Part shown: positions 1-10,038 of the stretch, piece by piece
Layout: each line of letters opens with the position of its first letter
Position numbering within the stretch: position 1 is the stretch's first letter
NCBI RefSeq assembly: GCF_002751875.1
Contig: NZ_NMZM01000003.1
Coordinates: 62,001 to 126,000 of the forward strand
From: Oceaniglobus indicus
GTDB lineage: Bacteria; Pseudomonadota; Alphaproteobacteria; Rhodobacterales; Rhodobacteraceae
DNA: 64,000 bases
Direction: 5' to 3'
The notes under the pieces: generated by a model
Database searches by the model: none
Seen by the model: only the letters and a program-made list of their open reading frames with translations
What the model was told of the DNA's origin: nothing
Position numbers and translations under genes: made by a program

Positions 1-233
1 CCCGCCACATGTTCAAGATCCCGATCCAGGCTGCCATCGGCGGCCGGGTGATCGCCCGCGAAACCCTGTCGGCGATGCGCAAGGACGTGACGGCCAAATG
101 CTATGGCGGAGACGCCACCCGCAAGCGCAAGCTGTTGGACAAGCAGAAGGCCGGCAAGAAGAAGATGCGCCAGTTCGGCAAGGTCGAGATCCCGCAGCAG
201 GCGTTCATCAATGCGCTGAAGATGGATGGGTGA
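1..233 (+). CDS. lepA: Elongation factor 4 (LepA), C-terminal fragment
   Basis: The reading frame is open from the window edge, so only the last ~77 codons are present. The residues match the conserved LepA C-terminal domain: [18 protein letters not shown], then the Lys/Arg-rich [19 protein letters not shown], then VEIPQQAF. LepA is the ribosome-associated GTPase that acts on stalled or mispositioned ribosomes. Its GTPase domains lie outside the window. The stop codon (231-233) overlaps the start of the next frame by 8 bases. Base composition changes sharply right after this stop, from GC-rich to AT-rich. Confidence 0.93.
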   Translation, partial: RHMFKIPIQAAIGGRVIARETLSAMRKDVTAKCYGGDATRKRKLLDKQKAGKKKMRQFGKVEIPQQAFINALKMDG

Positions 234-1041
234 GAAACGTCTGAGGTCGCTTGAACCGCGTTATAATTGGTTCGATATAGCAGCTCCCAGCTGGAGGAGT
301 ATTCGAACGGTAATTGACCATTCAGCCATTCGACGCCTATACGTCTGGCTTCTTATCGTTCCGACACTTGCGAAAATCTTCAACAATGCTCCAGAACGCC
401 TAACTTTCGGACCATTTTCAGAAGCCGAATACCTTACGTTATTGCTTCAATTTCCCTTCACTTGGTACTATTACTATTTCTCAGCGGTATTGTTTTTTGT
501 AACTTATATTCTTTACTTAATAGGCTGTCCAAAATTTATAAAGGAATTTAGAGGCCCGACGAGCGTTGTTGCCTCTGGTGAAACGCTGGCGACTCTAACC
601 GAAACCGTTAGATCTTCCTTATTCAAATTTCACCAAAAACCACCCTATTATTATTCGATTTCTGGAAGTTATTTACGTGAAATATCGTATCCTTATGGAC
701 AACCAAATCCCGAGGCTTTCAGGGAATGGCACGATACAGGAACGGTTCAAAACTGGAATTTGATGTTTTATTTGGATCAGCCGCAAGTGTCGCCGAATGG
801 ATTGGTAAACGCAGGCACCGAACGCTACCTCGGGCCACAAAATGCCGGGAAGCAAGAGATAGAAAAAGAGCAATTCATCAAGGAAATATCCGGTCATTTA
901 TTTTTAATACTTGATTACGCAAACTTACATTTTCGAATTTTGTGTGCGGCGCTTATTTTAGTCGGCGCCCTTGCTTTAATAATTCCATCGGTTCAAGGAT
1001 TATCTTTTGTTATTCGCTCGTTTTTAAGTTCGTTTGGATGA
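226..1041 (+). CDS. AT-rich orphan integral membrane protein
   Basis: A 271-residue protein of no family I recognise. Three hydrophobic stretches are visible: about residues 39-54 ([15 protein letters not shown]), 77-103 ([20 protein letters not shown]) and 236-268 near the C-terminus ([18 protein letters not shown]). A polar ~130-residue region between the second and third would sit on one side of the membrane. The codon use and AT-rich sequence (runs such as tttttt and ttatttttaata) are quite unlike the surrounding GC-rich genes, which points to acquisition by transfer. The only early ATG overlaps the lepA stop; no other Met occurs before about residue 180. It is followed by ~160 bases of structured non-coding DNA. 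Whether it is expressed is unknown. Confidence 0.6.
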   Translation: MGEKRLRSLEPRYNWFDIAAPSWRSIRTVIDHSAIRRLYVWLLIVPTLAKIFNNAPERLTFGPFSEAEYLTLLLQFPFTWYYYYFSAVLFFVTYILYLIGCPKFIKEFRGPTSVVASGETLATLTETVRSSLFKFHQKPPYYYSISGSYLREISYPYGQPNPEAFREWHDTGTVQNWNLMFYLDQPQVSPNGLVNAGTERYLGPQNAGKQEIEKEQFIKEISGHLFLILDYANLHFRILCAALILVGALALIIPSVQGLSFVIRSFLSSFG

Positions 1042-1203
1042 AAACTGGCAAGCGCGTTCGGCGTGCGTGCGCGCACGCGCCGCCTGACGCTTACGCCGCA
1101 GCCGCCATAATACGGTGCTTGGAATTATGCGCCCAACGCGTTCATTTGAGGGAGCGGAGCGATCACGTCGAACTTCATACGCGGGTTATACGCTGTCTCG
1201 ACG
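1042..1203. other. Non-coding stretch with inverted repeats, weakly attC-like
   Basis: No convincing gene. A CATAAT/ATTATG inverted repeat lies at 1106-1129. At 1131-1137 GCCCAAC matches the integron attC outer box RYYYAAC, and at 1185-1191 GTTATAC resembles the partner box GTTRRRY with one mismatch. The 61-bp spacing and the orientation, directly downstream of the AT-rich gene, suit a cassette recombination site. The inner arms do not pair well, so this is only a suggestion. Confidence 0.2.
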
Positions 1204-2934
1204 TCACCCCCGCACCCCTGAAAACTGCGCCTTCCATGTCTCCCGCTCCTCGTCCGTGATCTTCCTGAACGTCACATCGGGCACGGTGAACGTGTGACCG
1301 GCGGGCAGCGCCTCGAGTGCAGCTGCCACGTCGTCGGGCCATCCGGCGTCCTCCACGCCCATTGCCTCTGAAATCTCGGCCGCGGCGTCGGGGATGAAGG
1401 GGCGCGAGAGGATCGCGTAGAGGCGGATCAGGTTCAGGGACAGGCGCACCATCGCGGCGGCGCGGTCGGGGTCTGTCTTGAACACCGTCCAGGGCGCGTT
1501 GAGTTGCAGGTATTCGTTGCCCGCGGCCCAGATGCCGCGCAACTCGGCCGCGGCCTTGCGGATCTCGATGGCTTCCATGTGCCTCTCATAGGCGCGCACG
1601 CGGGTGGTCAGGTCGGCGATCAGGGCGGTTTCGGCCTCGCCGAACGCCCCGCCCTCGGGCACGACCTCGCCGAATTTCGAGCGGCAGAACTTGGTCACGC
1701 GCGAGACGAAATTGCCCAGAACATCGGCCAGATCCTTGTTCACCGAGGCCTGGAAATTCTCCCAGGTGAATTCGGTGTCCGAGGATTCGGGCGGATGGGA
1801 CAACAGCCACCAGCGCCAGTAATCCGACGGCAGGATCGACAGCGCCTGGTCCATGAACACGCCGCGCCCCTGCGAGGTGGAAAACTGCCCGCCTTCGTAG
1901 TTCAGGTAATTGAACGACTTGATGTAATCGACCAGCTTCCAGTCCTGCCCTTCGATCCGGTTGGCGCCCATGATGGTCGCCGGGAACGACAGGGTGTGGA
2001 ACGGCACGTTGTCCTTGCCCATGAACTGCACATAGCGCACGTCGTCGGCGCCGCGGGTCGTGCGCCACCAGCGTTCCCATGCGGCGTCATCCAGCCCCTG
2101 TTCGGCCGCCCATTCACCCGCACAGGCGATGTATTCGATGGGGGCATCGAACCAGACATAGAACACCTTGCCCTCCATCCCCGGCCAGGGATCGTCGCCC
2201 TTTTGCACCGGCACGCCCCAGTCCAGATCGCGGGTGATGCCACGGTCCTGAAGGCCATCGCCGTCGTTCAGCCACTTGCGCGCGATCGAGGTGGTCAGGA
2301 CCGGCCAGTCGGTCTTGGAATCGATCCAGTCCGACAGTTCGCCGCGCAGGTTCTTCTGCATCAGATACAGGTGTTTCGTCTCGCGCACCTCGAGGTCGGT
2401 CGAGCCGGAAATCGCCGAGCGCGGATCGATCAGGTCGGTCGGATCCAACTGCTTGGTGCAGTTTTCGCATTGATCGCCCCGCGCCCGGTCATAGCCGCAG
2501 TTCGGACAGGTACCCTCGATATAACGATCCGGCAGGAAACGCCCGTCGGCAATGGAATAGACCTGCTTTTCCGACACTTCGCGGATCAGCCCCGCTTGGT
2601 CCAGCATGGCGGCGAAATGCTGGGTCAGGCGGTGGTTCTGTGGCGAGGATGACCGCCCGAACTTGTCGAAGGACAGCCGGAAGCCGTCGGACAGCTCTTT
2701 CTGCACGCCCCACATGCGCGCGCAGTAGTCCGCGACAGGCTCGCCCGTCTTGGCAGCGGCCAGTTCGGCGGGGGTGCCGTGTTCGTCGGTGGCACAGAGA
2801 AACAACACTTCGTGGCCGCGCTGGCGCATGTAACGGGCATAGAGGTCGGCGGGCATCTGGCTGCCCACCAGGTTGCCGAGGTGCTTGATCCCGTTGATGT
2901 ATGGAATTGCCGATGTGATGAGGATGCGTGCCAT
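1204..2934 (-). CDS. metG: Methionyl-tRNA synthetase
   Basis: Charges tRNA-Met with methionine in the cytoplasm. The 576-residue protein begins [24 protein letters not shown] is the class I HIGH-type motif. A zinc-knuckle insert with two Cys pairs is visible around residues 140-160 ([17 protein letters not shown]). The second class I signature reads FSTSQGRG in place of KMSKS, a variant I recall from the alphaproteobacterial/archaeal-type MetRS subgroup. The anticodon-binding helical domain follows ([20 protein letters not shown]). There is no C-terminal EMAP-like tRNA-binding domain, so this is a short form. It is convergent with the AT-rich upstream gene. Confidence 0.95.
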   Translation of the reverse strand: MARILITSAIPYINGIKHLGNLVGSQMPADLYARYMRQRGHEVLFLCATDEHGTPAELAAAKTGEPVADYCARMWGVQKELSDGFRLSFDKFGRSSSPQNHRLTQHFAAMLDQAGLIREVSEKQVYSIADGRFLPDRYIEGTCPNCGYDRARGDQCENCTKQLDPTDLIDPRSAISGSTDLEVRETKHLYLMQKNLRGELSDWIDSKTDWPVLTTSIARKWLNDGDGLQDRGITRDLDWGVPVQKGDDPWPGMEGKVFYVWFDAPIEYIACAGEWAAEQGLDDAAWERWWRTTRGADDVRYVQFMGKDNVPFHTLSFPATIMGANRIEGQDWKLVDYIKSFNYLNYEGGQFSTSQGRGVFMDQALSILPSDYWRWWLLSHPPESSDTEFTWENFQASVNKDLADVLGNFVSRVTKFCRSKFGEVVPEGGAFGEAETALIADLTTRVRAYERHMEAIEIRKAAAELRGIWAAGNEYLQLNAPWTVFKTDPDRAAAMVRLSLNLIRLYAILSRPFIPDAAAEISEAMGVEDAGWPDDVAAALEALPAGHTFTVPDVTFRKITDEERETWKAQFSGVRG

Positions 2935-3089
2935 GACCTGCCTGCTTTCGTGCGCGTTGCGCCCCGTCTAACCCAAGGCTGCACCAAGGGCTAGCGGTGA
3001 CGCGCACGTCCCCGAGCGCACTGGCGCGAAAAGCGGGCGGCGGCCGGAGATCGAAGGCCGACCGCGCACCCCGTCGTGCAGGTCTGTCC

Positions 3090-5321
3090 CTACCCCTTGC
3101 GGCGCGGTGTGCTGTCGGGGCCTTTGCCCGGGCGGACACCGAACGCCTTGCCACCGGGTTTCGCGCCGGGCTTGCCCATCGGTTTGCCAAAGGGTTTTCC
3201 GCCCGGCTTACCCGCCCGGGGACCGGGCTTGCCAGCCTTGGCGCCCGGCGGCACGAACCGCTTGGACGGATCGCGCGCGTCGGCTGCGGGTTTCGCCGCA
3301 GGTTTGCCGCCGGCGGCCTCGGGCCGCGCATAGGGTTTGCCCGCCGGCTTTGGCTTGCGCGGCTTGTCGGATTTTTCCCAGGGCTTGCCATCGGCGGGAC
3401 GCGCGGGTTTGTCCCACGATTTCGCACCCGCGGCGCGGGGCGCTTTGCCTTCTGGCTTGTCGGCCTTCTTCCAGGGCTTCTTCACCTTGTTGTCAGGTTT
3501 GGCGGCATATGCGGCCTTGGGTTTTGCTGGCGCATCCGTCGATGGTTTCGGCTTTATCGCAGCGTCGGGTTTCGGCGCTTCCATCTCGACGGGCTTTGGC
3601 GCGCGGTATTTCTCGGCCGGTTTCGCCTCGGCGTCCGCCGTGTCGGGGTTGTCGGGCTGCCAGCGCGGCTTGGCCGGGCGGTCGGGCCGCTCGGCCCGGT
3701 CGGGACGCGCGCCGCCTTCGGGGCGGGGACCGCGCGGCGCGAATTCCGGGGCGCGGTCCAGCTTTTTCAGCGCGGTGCCGCCTTCCAGCGTCATCGCGGG
3801 ACCGATGGCCCTGAGGAATCCATCGGCGCTGGCCTGCGTGATCTCGACGAAGCTTTCGTTATGCTGAATCCGGATCGCGCCGATATCGTCCTTGGACAAT
3901 CCGCCCGCCTTGCACAGCATCGGCAGCAGCCAGCGGGGTTCGGCATTCTGCGACCGGCCGACCGCGATGGAAAACCACACTGACGGGCCGAACGGTGCGC
4001 GGGGCGGCGGCGGGGCGCCGGGGTCGGACAGGTCTTCGGGGGCCGACTGGCGGGTGCGGAACAGGCGCATGTAGGCGGCGGCGATCTTGTCGGGCGCGTG
4101 CATGTCCAGCAGGCGTTCGGCGAAGATCGCTTCCTCTTCCGAGATATCCTCGTCCCAGATCGGATCCTCGAGCAGGCGCTCTTCGTCCTTGGCGCGCACG
4201 TCGTCGGCCGAGGGCGGCACGGTCCATTCGGCCTTGACCTTGGCGCCCTGCAACAGCCGTTCGGCCTTCTTCCTGACCTTCTGTGGCACGATCAGCGCCG
4301 ACACGCCCTTGCGCCCTGCCCGGCCGGTGCGGCCCGAGCGATGCAGCAGCGTTTCGGAATTGCTGGGCAATTCGGCGTGGATGACCAGTTCGAGGTTCGG
4401 CAGGTCGATCCCGCGCGCGGCTACGTCGGTGGCGACACAGACCCGGGCCCGGCCGTCGCGCATCGCCTGCAAGGCGTGGGTGCGTTCGTTCTGGGTCAGC
4501 TCACCCGACAGCGCGACGACGGAAAAGCCGCGGTTGGAAAAGCGGGTGGTCAACCGGTTCACCATGGCGCGGGTGTTGCAGAACACCAGCGCGTTGGGCG
4601 CCTCGAAGAAGCGAAGCACGTTGATGATCGCGTTCTCGGCGTCCTGCTGGGCCACGGTCATCGCCTGATAGGAAATGTCCGAGTGTTGCGATTTCTCGGC
4701 GGTGGTCGAGACGCGCACGGCGTCCTTCTGGTAATTCTTTGCCAGCGTCGCGATGGCCTTGGGCACCGTGGCGCTGAACAGCAGGGTGCGGCGGGTTTCC
4801 GGCGCTTCGCCCAGGATGAATTCCAGATCCTCGCGGAAACCGAGGTCCAGCATCTCGTCGGCCTCGTCCAGAACGACGGCGCGCAGGGCGTCCATCTTCA
4901 GCGATCCGCGCATGATGTGGTCGCGCAACCGGCCCGGCGTGGCGACGACGATGTGCGCGCCCCGGTCCAGCGCGCGGCGTTCGTCGCGCATGTCCATGCC
5001 GCCGACACAGGAGGTGACGACCGCGCCAGTATTGGCATAGAGCCACATCAGCTCACGCTTGACCTGCAACGCAAGCTCGCGCGTGGGGGCGATGATCAGG
5101 GCCAGCGGTGCATCGGCGGCACCGAAGCGGCCGTCGTCGTCCAACAGCGTCGGGCCGATGGCAAGACCGAAGCCCACGGTCTTGCCCGATCCCGTCTGTG
5201 CCGACACCAACAGGTCGGCACCGTCCAGCGCGGCATCGGTGACGGCCTGTTGAACGGGGGTGAGGGTGTCATAGCCGCGGGCGGCAAGGGCGTCGGAAAG
5301 TGTCTGGATCACGGCAATCAC
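3090..5321 (-). CDS. DEAD-box RNA helicase with long basic low-complexity tail
   Basis: ATP-dependent RNA helicase. The core shows the Q motif (GYDTLTPVQQAV), Walker A (AQTGSGKT), DEAD (VVLDEADEML), SAT (LFSATVP) and motif VI (HRSGRTGRAGRKG). A DbpA-type RNA-binding domain appears to follow (PSVWFSIAVGRSQNAEPRW onward). Then comes a ~250-residue tail rich in Lys, Pro, Gly and Ala (repeats such as KPGAKAGKPGPRAGKPGGKP). The frame stays open to 5426, but homology starts at about MIQTLSDALAARGYDTLTP. GTG codons at 5321 and 5312 are the plausible starts and neither has a strong Shine-Dalgarno. The role is probably ribosome assembly or cold-adapted RNA remodelling, with the tail adding non-specific RNA affinity. 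Confidence 0.88.
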   Translation of the reverse strand: MIAVIQTLSDALAARGYDTLTPVQQAVTDAALDGADLLVSAQTGSGKTVGFGLAIGPTLLDDDGRFGAADAPLALIIAPTRELALQVKRELMWLYANTGAVVTSCVGGMDMRDERRALDRGAHIVVATPGRLRDHIMRGSLKMDALRAVVLDEADEMLDLGFREDLEFILGEAPETRRTLLFSATVPKAIATLAKNYQKDAVRVSTTAEKSQHSDISYQAMTVAQQDAENAIINVLRFFEAPNALVFCNTRAMVNRLTTRFSNRGFSVVALSGELTQNERTHALQAMRDGRARVCVATDVAARGIDLPNLELVIHAELPSNSETLLHRSGRTGRAGRKGVSALIVPQKVRKKAERLLQGAKVKAEWTVPPSADDVRAKDEERLLEDPIWDEDISEEEAIFAERLLDMHAPDKIAAAYMRLFRTRQSAPEDLSDPGAPPPPRAPFGPSVWFSIAVGRSQNAEPRWLLPMLCKAGGLSKDDIGAIRIQHNESFVEITQASADGFLRAIGPAMTLEGGTALKKLDRAPEFAPRGPRPEGGARPDRAERPDRPAKPRWQPDNPDTADAEAKPAEKYRAPKPVEMEAPKPDAAIKPKPSTDAPAKPKAAYAAKPDNKVKKPWKKADKPEGKAPRAAGAKSWDKPARPADGKPWEKSDKPRKPKPAGKPYARPEAAGGKPAAKPAADARDPSKRFVPPGAKAGKPGPRAGKPGGKPFGKPMGKPGAKPGGKAFGVRPGKGPDSTPRRKG

Positions 5322-5469
5322 ATCTGCTGTTCGGGGTGCGGCGGGCCAACGACCGGAACATCCGGCGGCACGGGGCCATGCAAGCCAAGGCGCATATCGC
5401 CTTCGGCCCCGAATGTATAGCGCCAATGCAGGCGGCGGCGAACATCCGGCGCGTTACCTGTCGTCCTGC

Positions 5470-5497
5470 CCTTGCGACCGGACCGGGGGTCGCAAGG
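5470..5497. terminator. Strong hairpin upstream of the helicase gene
   Basis: CCTTGCGACC (5470-5479) and GGTCGCAAGG (5488-5497) form a perfect 10-bp stem with an 8-base loop. It lies between the end of lolD and the start of the helicase gene, both on the minus strand. There is no T-run, so it may be a Rho-assisted stop or an RNA-stability element rather than a classical intrinsic terminator. Confidence 0.5.
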
Positions 5498-5503
5498 GCG
5501 GAT

Positions 5504-5539
5504 GCCTCCGGCGGGAGTATTTCCGTCAGTAAGAAATAC
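5504..5539 (+). repeat. GGAGTATTT-family extragenic repeat, copy A
   Basis: Begins GCCTCCGGCGGGAGTATTT and continues with CGTCAGTAAG-like sequence shared with copies near 20.7 kb and 51.7 kb. In this copy GTATTTC (5517-5523) and GAAATAC (5533-5539) are perfect inverted repeats, so the element can fold into a small hairpin. It lies in the lolD-helicase gap. Confidence 0.7.
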
Positions 5540-5551
5540 CGGCCGGGCGCG

Positions 5552-6221
<670 letters not shown>

Positions 6222-6229
<8 letters not shown>

Positions 6230-7508
6230 AGCGCAGCGCCTCGACCGGGTTCATCCGCGCGGCGCGGCGGGCCGGGAAGATGGTGACGATGAACGACAGG
6301 CCCAGCGCCAGCGCCATCGCCGACAGCACATCCGCCAGTTCCAGCTTGGCCGGCAGCGCATAGATGCCGCGGATCGACGGATCCCAGACGCCACCGCCCG
6401 ACAGGTAGTTCACGGCCGAGAAGATCGGATCGATCCAGACCGCGAAGGCGCAGCCCAGGATCACCCCCGCCAGCGTGCCGACCAGCCCGGTCAGCGAGCC
6501 GCAGATGAAGAAGATCCGCAGGATCGAACCTTCGGTCAGACCGATGGTGCGCAGGATGCCGATGTCGCGGCCCTTGTTCTTGACCAGCATGATCAGCCCG
6601 GAAATGATGTTCATCGCGGCAATCAGCACGAGGATCGACAGGATGATGAACATCACGTTGTCCTCGATATCCAGCGCGCGCAGGAACGCGCCGGACGCAT
6701 CGCGCCACGTCCAGACCAGAGCGCGGTCGCCCGCCGCCTGAAGGATCGGCCAGGCGATATCGGCCACCGCCTCGGGATCGTCCAGCATCACCTCAAGCTC
6801 GTCGGCCACACCTTCGCGGTTGAAATAGGTCTGGGCGACATCGAACGGCATGTAGATGCGGGTGCGGTCGATGTCATAGCGGCCGGCGGTGAAGATATAG
6901 ACCACCGGATAGGACGACACCCGCGGCGAGGTGCCGAAGGCCGTCTTGGCGCCGTCGGGCGAAATCAGCTTGAGGTTGTCGCCCAGCCCGATGCCCAGTT
7001 CCCGCGCCATCCCTGAGCCGATGGCGATGCCCTGTTCGAAATCCGCCAGACTGCCTTGGGCCTCGATCGGGTTGACGATGCGCGGGATGGTCGCCAGATC
7101 GGCGGCCTTGATGCCGAACACCTCGCCCCCCGAACTCGTGCCGCGGTGCGATGCCATGACCTGGCCCTTGACCAGAGGCGCCGCCCGCAGCACGCCGGGC
7201 ACCTGCGCCACGCGTTCGGCCATTTCCGTGAAATCGGTGATGACGCGGGTCATCTGGCCGTTTTCGTCCTGATAGCTGCTGTTGTAGATCGTCACATGGG
7301 CGTTGGCGCCCAGGATCGTGTCGACGAATTCCTCGCGAAAGCCGGATCGGACAGCCAGCGTCGCGATGAGCGCAAAGACCGCCAGCGTGATGCCGACAAG
7401 GCTGATCCAGGTCATGACGCTGACGCCGCCCTCGGCGCGGCGCGCCCGCAGGTAGCGCCAGGCGATCATCCATTCGAAACGCGAAAACGGCGCGGTTGTA
7501 CCTGCCAC
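6222..7508 (-). CDS. Lipoprotein-releasing ABC transporter permease (LolC/LolE family)
   Basis: Inner-membrane permease of the lipoprotein-release complex. The start is taken at a GTG (7508) with GGAAAGGA seven bases upstream, giving 428 residues, the usual LolC/E size. An N-terminal membrane anchor (VSVMTWISLVGITLAVFALIATLAV) is followed by a large periplasmic domain. Three C-terminal helices of the FtsX-like fold come next, around NVMFIILSILVLIAAMNII, LTGLVGTLAGVILGCAFAVW and LADVLSAMALALGLSFIVTI. The frame extends upstream of 7508, but that part has no family resemblance. Only one permease gene is present, as is common in alphaproteobacteria, where it probably works as a homodimer with LolD. 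Confidence 0.9.
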
Positions 7509-7633
7509 AAGACGTCCTTTCCAGGGTGCGCCGGTTATGTCGCCGCTGCGCGCGGCGGGGTCAAGGGCACGCGCCCGCGATGCGGCGGGCCGACGCCGAG
7601 ATACCCGCCGCAGGGCGCGGCGTGCGATGGCCG

Positions 7634-8733
7634 CTAGAGCGTATCCGCCTGCGGCGCACCGTGCACCGACTTCAGGTTCTCGGCATGGGCATCCACCATC
7701 CGGCGGATCTGGCGCTCGCGTTCGGCACTGAAGGGCGGTTTGGGGCGATTGTAGCGCGCGGCGAGATCGGCGTCGAACGACAGGTCGGCCAGCATCGGGA
7801 AATGATCGGACCCGAACGGTGTGCCGCGACCGAACTGCACCACCGCGACGTCTTCGGTGACATACATCTGATCGATGGGAAACCGCATCAGCCGGTTCGT
7901 CGCATCGAAGCTGGGAATCGGGCCGCGACCGACCCGCGGGTCCAGGTATTCGCCCACGGTCTTGAAGCTTTCGGACACGTCGGACCATGCGACGGCGTTG
8001 AAATCCCCCATGACGACGACGGGCAGCGACGCGTCACGCGCGAAGCGCGCGGCATAGGCGATCTGGGCGTCGCGTTCTTCGGTGTCGACACCGGGCACGG
8101 GCGGTTGCGGATGCATGCCGACAAAGCGGAACACCTGGCCGTCCGGGGTTTCCAGTTCGGCGAACGCGGTCGGCGTGTCATCCGCCGTCAGATACCGCAC
8201 CCGCATGTCGCGCACCTTCAGCCGGGTCGCGAGGATCAGGCCATAGTGATTGTCTTTCGGATGGCGCAGCACGGTCGGATAGCGGTCGAGTTGTTCGGAG
8301 AGCCCGACACTCCAGTCCGCGTCGGTTTCCATCAGGAACAGGACGTCGGGATCGGCGCGGGCGATTTCGTTTGCCAGATCGGCGTAACGGTCGTTTTCCA
8401 TCAGCACGTTGGCCGCCATGAACCTGACCGGGGCCGGGCTTCGGACTTCGGCGCGAAGTGGACTTCGCGGCGCACCAGCGGCGTATAGGGCAACACGCGC
8501 CACCCCTGATAGACCAGACACAGCGCCACGGCGCCCGCCACCACTGGCCAGCCGAAAGGCCGCCACCACAAGGCCAAGGCGATGACCGGCACCATGATCA
8601 GCATGTAATGGATCCGCGGAAAGACCATCGCGCGCACCCACCACAGCCGGGTGTCGGTGATCGGCAGCACCGTCAGCGCCACCAGCGCGAGGGCGACGAG
8701 GATGAACAGTGCGGTCAAGATCGTTGTCAGCAT
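7634..8733 (-). pseudogene. Endonuclease/exonuclease/phosphatase family protein, frameshifted
   Basis: Two overlapping frames together make one protein. The first (8733 to 8401) begins MLTTILTALFILVALALVAL and encodes three membrane segments, ending in a short tail after REVHFAP. The second frame, offset by one base, carries the catalytic EEP domain from about 8425: VRFMAANVLMENDRYADLAN, DPDVLFLMETDADW, GMHPQPP, VVMGDFNAVAWSD and GSDHFPM. Family members with this layout are normally a single polypeptide, an N-terminal membrane anchor plus EEP domain. The switch needs a -1 shift between about 8470 and 8420, in a C/G-rich run (CCCGGCCCCGG). A 1-base deletion, an assembly error or programmed slippage would each explain it. 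The catalytic domain itself looks intact. Confidence 0.75.
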
Positions 8734-8758
8734 CCGGCCCCCGGGAACAGACAGTGTT

Positions 8759-9964
8759 TCACTGTGCGGCTCGTGCAGCGGGGGTCAGACGGACAAGCCG
8801 GCCGTCGGATTGATCGGTCAGCGCAAGGATCGCGCCGTCGGGCGCGATCTCGATATCGCGCACCCGACCCAGCTCGGCGCGCAGGAAGCGTTCTTCACCC
8901 GTGACCGTATCGCCGTCCAGTGTCAGGCGCACGATACCGCCGGGGCGCAGGGATGCCGCGATCACGTCGCCCTGCCAGTCGGCGAACATGTCGCCGGTCA
9001 CGAACGCAAATCCGCCCGGCGCGATCACCGGATCCCAGTAATACCGCGGCTCGGTAATCCCGTCGGCCGAATGTTCTCCGGTGCCGACGGGTTGGCCGGA
9101 ATAGCGGATGCCATAGCTGACCAGCGGCCAGCCATAGTTCGCGCCCGGCTTGATCAGGTTCAGTTCATCACCGCCCTTCGGCCCATGTTCCAGCCCCCAG
9201 AGCTGCCCGGTGTCGGGATGGATCGCCGCGCCCTGGATGTTGCGATGACCATAGGACCAGATTTCGGGCAGTGCATCGTCATCGGCGGGAAATGGATTAC
9301 CTTCGGCCGGGGTGCCATCCCGATTGACGCGCACGATCTTGCCATAGGTCTTGGCCAGATCCTGGGCATTGCCGCGTTCGGCCAGGGACGAATGTTCACC
9401 GGTGGTGATGAACAGGTGGTCGCCGTCGGGCACGATGCGACTGCCGTAATGCATGGTGGTGGGGGACGGCGGCGTCTGGGCGAAAATCTCGGTCACGTCC
9501 TGCAAGGCGTCCATCGCCTCGGGCAGGATCGCGCGGGCGGCGGCGGTGACCGACATGCCATCGCCCAGCGGTTTGGCATAGGTCAGGAAGATCGTGCGGT
9601 CGGCGGCGAAATCCGGGCTGAGCGCGACATCCAGAAGCCCCCCCTGCCCCTCGGCCAGCACCTCGGGCAGGCCGGCGATGGGCGCGCCCACCGTTCCGTC
9701 TGCCGCGATATGGCGCAGGCGACCGATCCGCTCGGTCACCAGGTAACCGCCATCGGGCAGCACTTCGATGCCCCAGGGGTGGTTCAACCCGGATGCGATG
9801 GTTTCGACGTTCAGCGTTATGCCGCTGTCCATGGCGGGGGCGCGGGTCTGGTTTTCGAACGCGGGCTCGAAACCGGGCACGTTTTTCGGCCCCTGTTCGA
9901 CCGGGGCCGCCAGGGCGATCGTCGGGAAAAGGATCAGCGTGGACAGGATGGTCGTGCGGGTCAT
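8759..9964 (-). CDS. Periplasmic PQQ-dependent sugar dehydrogenase (GSDH/YliI family)
   Basis: A 401-residue protein with a signal peptide (MTRTTILSTLILFPTIALAA). The beta-propeller signature of soluble aldose dehydrogenases is clear: LNHPWGIEVLPDGGYLVTER, GGLLDVALSPDF, GSRIVPDGDHLFITTGEHS, GHRNIQGAAIHPDTG and GPKGGDELNLIKPGANYGWP. By family it oxidises aldoses to lactones in the periplasm with PQQ and passes electrons to the respiratory chain; the real substrate is unknown. It is a stand-alone minus-strand gene between the frameshifted EEP gene and proS. No PQQ-synthesis genes are in the window. Confidence 0.88.
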   Translation of the reverse strand: MTRTTILSTLILFPTIALAAPVEQGPKNVPGFEPAFENQTRAPAMDSGITLNVETIASGLNHPWGIEVLPDGGYLVTERIGRLRHIAADGTVGAPIAGLPEVLAEGQGGLLDVALSPDFAADRTIFLTYAKPLGDGMSVTAAARAILPEAMDALQDVTEIFAQTPPSPTTMHYGSRIVPDGDHLFITTGEHSSLAERGNAQDLAKTYGKIVRVNRDGTPAEGNPFPADDDALPEIWSYGHRNIQGAAIHPDTGQLWGLEHGPKGGDELNLIKPGANYGWPLVSYGIRYSGQPVGTGEHSADGITEPRYYWDPVIAPGGFAFVTGDMFADWQGDVIAASLRPGGIVRLTLDGDTVTGEERFLRAELGRVRDIEIAPDGAILALTDQSDGRLVRLTPAARAAQ

Positions 9965-10038
9965 GTCAGCCTCCGTGTTGCGGATTGCCCACTACGTGGC
10001 ACGCGAACCCGGGCAATCAAGGTGTCCAGGCGGCGTGG

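Noticed and set aside
1131-1191. Definite integron attC site
   Set aside because: Outer boxes fit loosely but the inner arms do not pair and one box deviates; kept only as a low-confidence suggestion.
1504-2652. Long plus-strand open frame (382 codons) across metG
   Set aside because: Exact antisense of metG; His/Gly/Arg-rich translation without family features, typical of GC-rich shadow frames.
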